Assembly (NCBI RefSeq): GCF_019802345.1
Contig: NZ_JAINDZ010000009.1
Location: 1-64,000, forward strand
DNA length: 64,000 bases
Source of the DNA: Methylosinus sp. Sm6
GTDB lineage: Bacteria; Pseudomonadota; Alphaproteobacteria; Rhizobiales; Beijerinckiaceae
Direction of reading: 5' to 3'
Below the pieces are notes generated by a model. The model was not told where the DNA came from. It saw only the letters and a list, made by a program, of their open reading frames with translations, and searched no databases. A program made the position numbers and the translations under genes. Below, piece by piece: positions 29,708 to 37,370 of the stretch; position 1 is the stretch's first letter, and the number at the start of each line of letters is the position of its first letter.

Positions 29708-32700
29708 ATGGCGCCCCGATACGCCGAGCTCGCGACGACCACCAATTTCTCCTTCCTGCGCGGCGCGTCGCATCCGGAGGAAATGGTCGCGCGCGCCATC
29801 GAGCTTCGCCATTGCGGCGTCGGCATAGCGGATCGCAATTCTCTCGCCGGCGTCGTGCGCGCCTTCTCCTTCCTGCGCGAGCATGCGGCCTCTGCGCCCG
29901 GCTTTCGGCTCGCGGTCGGCGCGCGCCTCGTCTTCGCCGACGCGACGCCCGACATTCTCTGCTATCCTCGCGACCGCGCCGCTTACGGTCGCCTCTGCCG
30001 CCTGCTCACGCAGGGCAATATGCGCGCGGAGAAGGGCGCGTGCCGCCTCATTCTCGACGATCTCCTCGCCTTCGGCGAAGGCCAACAGCTCGTCGTGATG
30101 CAGAATGGCGCGCTTCCGCCCGCCGTCACCGAGGCCTTTCGCGGACGTCTGTGGCTTGCGGCCAGCGCGCTCTATGGCGCCGACATGCGCCGGGCGCTGC
30201 AGCGCCGCATCGCTCTCGCCCATGAGACGAAGCTGCCGCTCCTCGCCGTCAATGAGCCGCTGATGCATGACGCAGCGCGCCGTCCGCTCGCCGATGTGCT
30301 CGCCTGCGTGCGCGAGAAGACGACGCTGGACGAAGCCGGCTTTCTGCTCTCCGCCAACGCCGAGCGCTGCCTGAAGAGCGGGGCCGAAATGGCGCGCCTC
30401 TTCGCCGCTGCGCCGGCGGCGGTGGAGGAAGCGATCCGCTTTCTCGACGGTCTCTCCTTTCGCCTCGACGATCTCGCCTATCACTATCCGAGCGAATTGC
30501 GCGAAGGCTTTCCCAGCGAGCAGGAGGCGCTCGAATATTTTGCGCGCGAGGGCGCGAAGGCGCGCTATCCGGACGGCGTGCCGGACGAGGTCGAGGCGCT
30601 GCTGCGCCACGAGCTGACGCTGGTTTCGCAATTGAACTACGCCGCCTATTTTCTCACCGTGCACGACATCGTGCGCTTCGCCCGCTCGCGCGACATTCTC
30701 GCGCAGGGGCGCGGCTCCGCCGCCAATTCGGTCATCTGCTATTGTCTCGGCGTCACCGAGGTCGACCCGACGAAGCATGATCTCCTGTTCGAGCGCTTCG
30801 TCTCCGCCGCGCGCAACGAGCCGCCCGACATCGACGTCGATTTCGAGCATGAGCGGCGCGAAGAGGTGATGCAATATATCTACGAGCGCTTCGGCCGCGA
30901 GCGCGCCGGCCTCGCCGCGAGCGTCGTCACCTATCGCTCGCGCTCGGCCATTCGCGAGGTCGGCAAGGCCTTCGGCCTCTCGGCCGACGTGGTCTCCCGC
31001 CTCTCCGGCAATGTCTGGGGGGTTTCCCGCGAGGGCGTGTCGGGGGAAGGCGCAGCCCGCGCCGGCATGGACGCGCGCGAGCCGCGGCTCGCCAAGGCGC
31101 TGGAGCTGACGGGCGAGCTCACCGGCTTTCCGCGCCATCTCTCGCAGCATACGGGCGGCTTCGTCATCACGCGCGAGCGCTTGGACGAGGTGGTTCCGCT
31201 GGCGCCGGCGGCCATGGAAGGCCGCACGACGATCGAATGGGACAAGGACGATCTCGACGCGCTCGGCATATTGAAGATCGACGTGCTCGCCCTCGGCATG
31301 CTGACCTGCATGAGAAAGGGCCTCGCCCTGCTCGCGGAGCGCTACGGAATCGTCCATCGGCTCTCGACGATTCCGGCAGAAGAAAAATGCGTCTACGACA
31401 TGATCTCGCGCGCCGACACGATCGGCGTGTTCCAGATCGAGAGCCGCGCGCAAATGTCGATGCTGCCGCGGCTGCGCCCGGAAAAATTCTACGATCTCGT
31501 CATCGAGGTGGCGATCGTGCGCCCCGGACCCATTCAGGGCGACATGGTGCATCCCTATCTCCGCCGCCGCACGGGAAAGGAGAAAATCTCCTATCCGTCC
31601 GCGGAGCTGGAGCAGGTGCTCGGCAAGACTCTCGGCGTGCCCTTGTTCCAGGAGCAGGCGATGCGCATCGCCATCGTCGCCGGCGGCTTCACGCCCGAGG
31701 AGGCGGACCGCCTGCGCCGAGCGATGGCGACCTTCAAGCGCGTCGGCACGATCGGCCTGTTCCGTGAAAAAATGCTCTCCGGAATGATCGCGCGGGGATA
31801 TCGACAAGACTTCGCCGAGCGCTGCTGGAGCCAGATCGAGGGCTTCGGCTCCTATGGCTTTCCCGAGAGCCACGCCGCCTCCTTCGCTCTGCTCGTCTAC
31901 GCCTCGGCCTGGCTCAAATGCCGCTATCCGGATGTGTTCTGCTGCGCATTGCTCAATTCGCAGCCGATGGGCTTCTATGCGCCGGCGCAAATCGTGCGCG
32001 ACGCCCAGGAGCATGGCGTCGGCGTGCATGAGGTCGACGTCAATTTCTCCGATTGGGATTGCACGCTCGCGCCACGCGCCGGCGAGACGCGGCTGCATCC
32101 GCGCCATGCGCAGATGGCGCGGGACATTCGCGCGACGCATGACGTGCGTCTCGGCTTCCGCCAGATCGTCGGGCTGAAGGAGGCCGATATGCGCCGCCTC
32201 GTCGCGCGGCGCGGCTGCGGCTATGATTCCGTGCGCGATCTCTGGCTGCGCGGCGAGCTCTCGCCCGCCGTGCTGGAGCGCCTCGCCGAGGCCGGCGCCT
32301 TTGCGTCGCTCGGCCTGCCGCGCCGCGATGCGCTCTGGGCCGTGCAAGGCCTCAATCGCGCCGGCGACAAGGACGATCTGCCGCTGCTGCGCGACCTCGC
32401 ATTCGCGCCGCAGGAGCCGGACGCCAATCTGCCGCCGCTGCCGCCCGGCGCCGAGGTGATCGAGGATTATCGCTTTCTCTCGCTGTCGCTGAAAGCGCAT
32501 CCGCTGTCGTTTCTGCGCGCGCGGCTCGAGGCGAAGGGGATCGTCCCCTGCTCGGCTCTCGGCGGCGGCCCGGCGGGCCGGCGCGACGGCGCCCGCGTGA
32601 CCGTCGCCGGCCTCGTGCTGGTGCGGCAGCGGCCGGGCTCGGCGAGCGGCGTCATCTTCATGACCATCGAGGACGAGACCGGGATCGCCAATATCGTCGT

Positions 32701-32905
32701 CTGGCCCAAATTATTCGAGCGCCAGCGCCCCGAGGTGATCGGCTCGCGGCTGGTCGCGGTGACCGGCCGGGTGCAGAACGAGTCCGGCGTCGTGCATGTG
32801 ATCGCGCAAAAAATCGAGGATATGAGCGCCGACCTGCGCCTGCTCGAGCGCTCGCGCGCGGCCAAGGCGCGGGAGGCCATGCCCAAGGGCCGCAATTTCC
32901 AATGA
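29708..32905 (+). CDS. dnaE2: Error-prone DNA polymerase DnaE2
   Basis: C-family polymerase used for mutagenic translesion synthesis, 1065 aa. An N-terminal PHP domain (YAELATTTNFSFLRGASHPEE) leads to the palm with GRGSAANS and the catalytic PDIDVDFEHERREEV. RPGPIQGDMVHPYLRR and GFGSYGFPESHAASFA follow, and the OB-fold near 900-1000 (GVIFMTIEDETG) is intact. Length fits DnaE2 rather than the 1150-residue replicative DnaE1. Its usual partners imuA and imuB, with a LexA box upstream, are not adjacent. Confidence 0.93.
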   Translation: MAPRYAELATTTNFSFLRGASHPEEMVARAIELRHCGVGIADRNSLAGVVRAFSFLREHAASAPGFRLAVGARLVFADATPDILCYPRDRAAYGRLCRLLTQGNMRAEKGACRLILDDLLAFGEGQQLVVMQNGALPPAVTEAFRGRLWLAASALYGADMRRALQRRIALAHETKLPLLAVNEPLMHDAARRPLADVLACVREKTTLDEAGFLLSANAERCLKSGAEMARLFAAAPAAVEEAIRFLDGLSFRLDDLAYHYPSELREGFPSEQEALEYFAREGAKARYPDGVPDEVEALLRHELTLVSQLNYAAYFLTVHDIVRFARSRDILAQGRGSAANSVICYCLGVTEVDPTKHDLLFERFVSAARNEPPDIDVDFEHERREEVMQYIYERFGRERAGLAASVVTYRSRSAIREVGKAFGLSADVVSRLSGNVWGVSREGVSGEGAARAGMDAREPRLAKALELTGELTGFPRHLSQHTGGFVITRERLDEVVPLAPAAMEGRTTIEWDKDDLDALGILKIDVLALGMLTCMRKGLALLAERYGIVHRLSTIPAEEKCVYDMISRADTIGVFQIESRAQMSMLPRLRPEKFYDLVIEVAIVRPGPIQGDMVHPYLRRRTGKEKISYPSAELEQVLGKTLGVPLFQEQAMRIAIVAGGFTPEEADRLRRAMATFKRVGTIGLFREKMLSGMIARGYRQDFAERCWSQIEGFGSYGFPESHAASFALLVYASAWLKCRYPDVFCCALLNSQPMGFYAPAQIVRDAQEHGVGVHEVDVNFSDWDCTLAPRAGETRLHPRHAQMARDIRATHDVRLGFRQIVGLKEADMRRLVARRGCGYDSVRDLWLRGELSPAVLERLAEAGAFASLGLPRRDALWAVQGLNRAGDKDDLPLLRDLAFAPQEPDANLPPLPPGAEVIEDYRFLSLSLKAHPLSFLRARLEAKGIVPCSALGGGPAGRRDGARVTVAGLVLVRQRPGSASGVIFMTIEDETGIANIVVWPKLFERQRPEVIGSRLVAVTGRVQNESGVVHVIAQKIEDMSADLRLLERSRAAKAREAMPKGRNFQ

Positions 32906-32947
32906 CGAAGATGACAGGGCGCGGCGGCGTCGCTATGTCACGCTCGC

Positions 32948-33850
32948 ATGAATGAGATCGTCGCCACTTTCGACGCCCCGCCCGGCGCGCTCGTGCGTGT
33001 CGCGCCGGCGACGCGGCGCGTCATCGCGCCCAATCCGGGCGCCTTCACCTTCACCGGCACCTGCAGCTACATCCTCGGCGAGGGCGAGGTCGCGATCGTC
33101 GACCCGGGCCCGGCGATCGCTTCGCATATCGAGGCGCTGCTCGCGGCGATCGAAGGCGAGCGACTTCGCTACATCCTCGTCACCCATACGCATCGCGACC
33201 ATTCCCCGGCCGCGCGCCTCCTGAAGGAGCGCGCCGGCGCGACCGTCGCCGGCTGCGCGCCCTATGCGCCGCCGCCCGATCTTTCCGTCACCGGCCCCGG
33301 GCTCGATGCGGCGCATGATCGCGATTATGCGCCCGACCGCGTCCTCGCCGACGGCGAGCGGATCGACGTCGGCGGCCTGACCGTGGAGGCTGTGGCGACG
33401 CCGGGCCATACGACCAATCATCTCTGCTTCGCGCTCTGCGAGGAGCGCGCGCTGTTCACCGGCGATCATGTGATGGGCTGGGCGACGACAGTGGTGGCGC
33501 CGCCGGACGGCTCGATGGGCGATTACGTCTCCTCCCTGGAGAAGCTGCGCGCCCGCGACGATCGTCTCTATTGGCCGGCCCATGGCGGTCCCGTGCGGGA
33601 GCCGCAGCGCTATCTGCGCGCCCTGCTCCACCATCGCCGCCAGCGCGAGCTGGCCATAATGCAACGCCTCGGAGAGGGCGACGAGACGATCGCGACGATG
33701 GTCGCGCGCATTTATGAAGGGGTCGACGTCCGCCTACACGGCGCCGCCGCTCTCTCCGTCTTCGCCCATCTCGAAGATCTGGTCGAGCGCGGCCGCGTGA
33801 CCTGCGACGGGCCGCCGACATTGACGGCGAGATATTGGGCGAGGCAGTAG
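32948..33850 (+). CDS. Metallo-beta-lactamase fold hydrolase (LACTB2-like)
   Basis: The 300-aa enzyme has THTHRDHSPAARLL (HxHxDH metal site), TPGHTTNHLCFAL and FTGDHVMGW (remaining ligands), with an HGG near the end of the core and a C-terminal winged-helix-like segment. This arrangement is shared with LACTB2-like ribonucleases and glyoxalase II relatives. Substrate unknown. It starts 42 bases after dnaE2 and may share its transcript. Confidence 0.88.
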   Translation: MNEIVATFDAPPGALVRVAPATRRVIAPNPGAFTFTGTCSYILGEGEVAIVDPGPAIASHIEALLAAIEGERLRYILVTHTHRDHSPAARLLKERAGATVAGCAPYAPPPDLSVTGPGLDAAHDRDYAPDRVLADGERIDVGGLTVEAVATPGHTTNHLCFALCEERALFTGDHVMGWATTVVAPPDGSMGDYVSSLEKLRARDDRLYWPAHGGPVREPQRYLRALLHHRRQRELAIMQRLGEGDETIATMVARIYEGVDVRLHGAAALSVFAHLEDLVERGRVTCDGPPTLTARYWARQ

Positions 33851-33883
33851 GGACTTCTACTACTGCCTACTGCCTACTGCCTC
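33841..33883. repeat. Inverted and tandem repeat spanning two convergent stop codons
   Basis: GAGGCAGTAG (33841-33850) is the perfect complement of CTACTGCCTC (33874-33883). Between and including the right arm, TACTGCC repeats three times from 33861. The element covers the stop codon of the MBL gene and that of the DUF1499 gene, only 31 bases apart, and could serve both as a weak terminator. Confidence 0.55.
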
Positions 33884-34658
33884 ACTTCTCGTTCAACGCC
33901 TCCTGCAGCTCCTCGGCGAATTGCCGGATGCGCTTGGCGTTGGCGCCGAAATCATGCCGCCCGTTGCGCGAGGTCGAGCGCATGTCGATGCGCGTCTGGC
34001 CGGCGAGCGGGCGCAGGCGCACGGTGATGTCGTCGTCGAAGCCCATCACGAGAGTGCGGTCCACGAAATCGACATGGGCGACGCCGGAGCGCCCAGTGGG
34101 CGGACGCTGGTCGACGACGCGCCAGCCGCGGTTCTTCGCCGTGTCGAGGACGAGCTGAAACGCCTCGTCCGCCTCGAGGTCGACGACGACCGGCTCTATA
34201 TCGGGATAGGCGGCGCGCTGCGCCTCCGCCCCATCCGGCGAATAGGGCCGCGGCCGATAAGATTGGCGGGCCTGAAGCGCGGCGGTCGACAGGGAAAATT
34301 GCGGCGGATCGGAAACATCGGTGGAAATATCGGCGAGCACCGGCAGACGCACCGCCTCGAACGCGAGATAGGCCGGATAGCCGAGCGTCAGAGCGGCGAG
34401 CAGCAGGCCGATCAACGCCTCGCCCAGGCCGCGGCGACCGGTCTGCCAGATGACGACGCAGGCGGCGAAGAACAGCAGGATCGCGACGAGAGCGACGAGT
34501 ATCGCTCCGCCGACCACGGCGAGGCTCGCCTGCGGCTCCACCGCATGCATGCGCGCGAGCGCCACCGCAATGACCGCGACCGGGACCGAGAACAGCCCCA
34601 GCCGCCGGCACCAGACGGCGGCGTTGGAGACCGGCTCCTCGGGAATCTGGCGCAGCAT
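33882..34658 (-). CDS. DUF1499 membrane protein
   Basis: The 258-aa protein has three N-terminal TM helices (LGLFSVPVAVIAVALARM, AVVGGAILVALVAILLFFAACVVI, ALIGLLLAALTLGYPAYLAF). A soluble DUF1499 domain in the C-terminal 130 residues contains RGWRVVDQRPPTG, VDRTLVMGFDDDITVRLRP and IDMRSTSRNGRHDFGANAKRI. Function unknown. It is convergent with the MBL hydrolase. Confidence 0.88.
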   Translation of the reverse strand: MLRQIPEEPVSNAAVWCRRLGLFSVPVAVIAVALARMHAVEPQASLAVVGGAILVALVAILLFFAACVVIWQTGRRGLGEALIGLLLAALTLGYPAYLAFEAVRLPVLADISTDVSDPPQFSLSTAALQARQSYRPRPYSPDGAEAQRAAYPDIEPVVVDLEADEAFQLVLDTAKNRGWRVVDQRPPTGRSGVAHVDFVDRTLVMGFDDDITVRLRPLAGQTRIDMRSTSRNGRHDFGANAKRIRQFAEELQEALNEK

Positions 34659-34799
34659 GGCGAAAACATAGCACCGATCGCCACGACCTCGCCAGCGACG
34701 CCGCGCCTGTGGACGACATCGGGAGTTTTACCGATCATTAACTCGGGAAAGCGACACTTTAAATCGAATTCTTCGCAACTCCGTAGCAGAGTTCCGGCC

Positions 34800-35003
34800 A
34801 TGTCCAACGTCTCCATGAACAATTTCAACGAGCCGCGCCCGAGCGATCACCGCACGGATCTGCTCGCGCGCCTTTATCGGGAGATCGGCCTCTCGGCGGT
34901 CGCCGCCGCCCTCGGCGTGATGGCCTATCCGAGCGAGCCCGAGCACAAAGAGGCCTCGCAGGCGAAAGTTCCGGCGATCCTTCAAGAAGACCTCGCCGCC
35001 TGA
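34800..35003 (+). CDS. Small hypothetical protein
   Basis: The 67-aa frame has LLARLYREIGLSAVAAALGVMAY in its middle, an amphipathic helix, and an acidic tail. Codon use matches the genome and the start is divergent from the DUF1499 gene. No domain recognised; no strong ribosome site. Similar short proteins are common in Hyphomicrobiales. Confidence 0.45.
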   Translation: MSNVSMNNFNEPRPSDHRTDLLARLYREIGLSAVAAALGVMAYPSEPEHKEASQAKVPAILQEDLAA

Positions 35004-35177
35004 TCGGCCGACCAGAGCGGTCGCGCGCGCATATCTCGCAATATGCTGCGATGATCCGCACAGGAATGGGGCGAGAGGACGCCGAACTGTGACCTCGTCG
35101 CAACAGCGGTTCGGATATTGGCGCTGTGCGCATCCGCGCGTTGACCGGGGAAATTCGCCCGATTTATTTTCGGTGGA

Positions 35178-35561
35178 ATGAGGAAGCCATTCTCACCGCG
35201 CCCATTGCCGCGCCGGCTCATCGCCGGCGCGGCGGCTTTCCTCTTCGCCCTGCAGGCGCTCGCCTTGGTCGGCGCCGCGGCGGCTCGCGCCGGGGCCCTG
35301 TTCGGCGCCGGCGTCTCCGAGACGCGCTGCGCCGGCGCGCGCGAGGATGCGCCGCTCACGCGCCACGGCGTCGAAGATCACTGTCTGCAATGCGCGAGCA
35401 GAGAGGCGCCGGCGCCGGCCGTCGAGCCCACCAAGACGAAGATTTTCGCCCCGCTCGGCGCGCGAGGGTCCGTCTGGACCACGAACGCAAATTCGCCGCG
35501 CGCGCCTCCGCTCGGCTGGGCCAGCTCCTGGTCCTCGCGCGCTCCGCCCTTCCCGTCCTGA
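35178..35561 (+). CDS. DUF2946-like small exported protein
   Basis: The 127-aa protein has an N-terminal signal or anchor helix (RLIAGAAAFLFALQALALVGAA). A CxxC pair follows in EDHCLQCAS, with a Pro-rich C-terminus ending SSRAPPFPS. That order (helix, HCxxC, terminal RAPP) fits DUF2946 proteins, often next to copper, cobalt or iron TonB receptors. Here a FecI-FecR-TonB set follows 97 bases on. A metal-related role is inference. Confidence 0.6.
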   Translation: MRKPFSPRPLPRRLIAGAAAFLFALQALALVGAAAARAGALFGAGVSETRCAGAREDAPLTRHGVEDHCLQCASREAPAPAVEPTKTKIFAPLGARGSVWTTNANSPRAPPLGWASSWSSRAPPFPS

Positions 35562-35657
35562 TCGCCGGCGCCCGCGACTGCGGCCGACGCGAAAATCGCG
35601 TCGGCGCGTCACATTTCTGGACCGAGCGCATATTGCGCAGCATCAGGACAGATTTCC

Positions 35658-36200
35658 GTGGCTCATGGGATTTCGGACGGCGAGCGCCGGGCGCAGGCCA
35701 AGCCGTGGCGGCTTCGCGCGCTGTTCCTCGCCCATCGGGGCGATTTGCTCGGCTTTTTGATCCGCAAGGTCGGCGCCGTGGACGCGCCCGATCTTCTGCA
35801 GGAGACATTCCTGCGGCTGATCCGGCACGACCGGCTCGACGCCATCGACGATCCGCCGGCGTTCATGAAGCGGATCGCGGTCAATCTCGCGCGAGATTTC
35901 GCCCGCCGCCGCCGGACCGAGGAGCGACGCCTCCAGGTCGGGGATTTTTTCGTCGAGCTTCCCTCGGCCGAGAAATCGCCGGAAGAGCTGTTCGAATTCG
36001 AGCGGCGATCGGCTCTCCTGCGCAAGGCGATCGAACAGCTTCCGCCGCGATGCCGCGAAGCGTTCGAATTGCATATCTATAAGGATACGCCCTTGAAGGA
36101 GGTGGCGCTGCGAATGGAGATCTCCGACCGGATGGCGAGAAAGCATGTGAGCCTCGCCCTGAGGGCCTGCCGCGACGCGCTGAGGAGCCCGAGCGAATGA
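35658..36200 (+). CDS. ECF sigma factor, FecI type
   Basis: The 180-aa sigma-70 family protein has region 2 (LFLAHRGDLLGFLIRKVGAVDAPDLLQETFLRLIRH, RIAVNLARDFARRRR) and region 4 (IEQLPPRCREAFELHIYKDTPLKEVALRM, helix-turn-helix). The start is GTG at 35658. It is followed by fecR-like and TonB receptor genes, so it probably directs transcription of the receptor when signalled from the cell surface. No Fur box was identified by eye. Confidence 0.9.
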   Translation: MAHGISDGERRAQAKPWRLRALFLAHRGDLLGFLIRKVGAVDAPDLLQETFLRLIRHDRLDAIDDPPAFMKRIAVNLARDFARRRRTEERRLQVGDFFVELPSAEKSPEELFEFERRSALLRKAIEQLPPRCREAFELHIYKDTPLKEVALRMEISDRMARKHVSLALRACRDALRSPSE

Positions 36201-36321
36201 ATTTTCCTTCGCGCGAGGTTCCGCATCGCCGCGCGGCTGCGTCACCTCATCTGCGGAGCCGAGCGGTCGACGCCGATCCGGCGAGAGACGAGCACATTCC
36301 GGCCAAAGGACGGGTCGACGC

Positions 36322-37263
36322 ATGAACGACGGCGAGAAAGAGCCGGAAACGGACGAGGCGGGGGACATCGCCATCGATTGGTTCGTGAGATTGCGCGCGG
36401 GGCCGCTCAGGGCCGACGAGAAGGCGGAGCTCGACGCCTGGCTGGCCGAAGATCCGGCGAACGCCACCGCCTTCGATGACGTGCTGCGCATGTATGGCCA
36501 TTTGGCTGAAATGCGCCCGTCCCGTCCCGGGCGGCCGGCGCGACGCGCCTCCCCGCGACTGCGCATCGCCGCCCTGGCGGGCGCCGCGGCTGCGGCGGTC
36601 GCCCTCGTCGCATCCTTCGACGAAATCGCCGCGCGGCTGCGGGCGGATCATTACGCCGGCGCCGGCGAGCGAAAGCTCGTCACGCTCGAGGACGGCTCAC
36701 GCGCTTTGCTCGACTCGAGGTCCTCGATCTCCGTGCGCTACAGTCCCGCAGAGCGACGGCTCTCCCTCCTCACCGGCGAGGCCTGGTTCGAGGTCGCGCC
36801 CGATCCGTCGCGTCCCTTCGTCGTGGAGGCCGGCGGCGGAACCGTGACCGCGCTCGGCACCGCCTTCGACGTCGCCCTCGAGGCGTCGGGCGCGCGCGTC
36901 ACCGTGACCGAGCATCGCGTCAGCCTGTCCAGCGGAGGGCGGTCCGTGATCGTCGATGAAGGGCGCCAGAGCGCCTTCGAGCAGGGCGTCGCCGCGCGCG
37001 CGCCCGAGCCGGTGAACGTCGATTCCGTCACGGCCTGGCGGCGCGGCAAGCTGATCGTCGCGAAGAAGCCGCTTCGCGACGTGCTCGCCGCGATCGGCCG
37101 CTATCATCGCGGCTTCATTTATTGCGTCGATCGGTCGATCTGCGAGCGGCGCGTCTCCGGCGTGTTCGGCGCCGAGGACGCGCTGGAGTCGCTGCGCGAA
37201 ATCGAGACGTCGCTCGGCCTGCGGGTGATCCATCTCACCAGCTATATGATCCTGCTGTACTGA
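36322..37263 (+). CDS. FecR family anti-sigma regulator
   Basis: Membrane regulator, 313 aa. The DUF4880 sigma-binding domain (IDWFVRLRAGPLRADEKAELDAWLAEDPANATAFDDV) comes first, then one TM helix (IAALAGAAAAAVALVASF, about 76-95), then the periplasmic FecR domain (LVTLEDGSRALLDSRSSISVRY, GEAWFEVAPDPSRPFVVEAGGGTVTALGTAFDV). The C-terminal 70 residues resemble an STN fold (KPLRDVLAAIGRYHRGF). It links the receptor's signal to the FecI-type sigma factor 121 bases upstream. Confidence 0.92.
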   Translation: MNDGEKEPETDEAGDIAIDWFVRLRAGPLRADEKAELDAWLAEDPANATAFDDVLRMYGHLAEMRPSRPGRPARRASPRLRIAALAGAAAAAVALVASFDEIAARLRADHYAGAGERKLVTLEDGSRALLDSRSSISVRYSPAERRLSLLTGEAWFEVAPDPSRPFVVEAGGGTVTALGTAFDVALEASGARVTVTEHRVSLSSGGRSVIVDEGRQSAFEQGVAARAPEPVNVDSVTAWRRGKLIVAKKPLRDVLAAIGRYHRGFIYCVDRSICERRVSGVFGAEDALESLREIETSLGLRVIHLTSYMILLY

Positions 37264-37370
37264 AATCGCGCCGCGCCGCACGGTCGAGCTTCGAATTTTT
37301 TTGATGAAGGAGGTTCCGCGTTTTCGGCCTGCCGCGTCCTGTCGCGAGAAGCCAATGCTCGAGGTCGGGC

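Noticed and set aside
29516-32500. A 994-codon frame antisense to dnaE2
   Set aside because: Shadow of dnaE2 codon bias; low-complexity and without family motifs.
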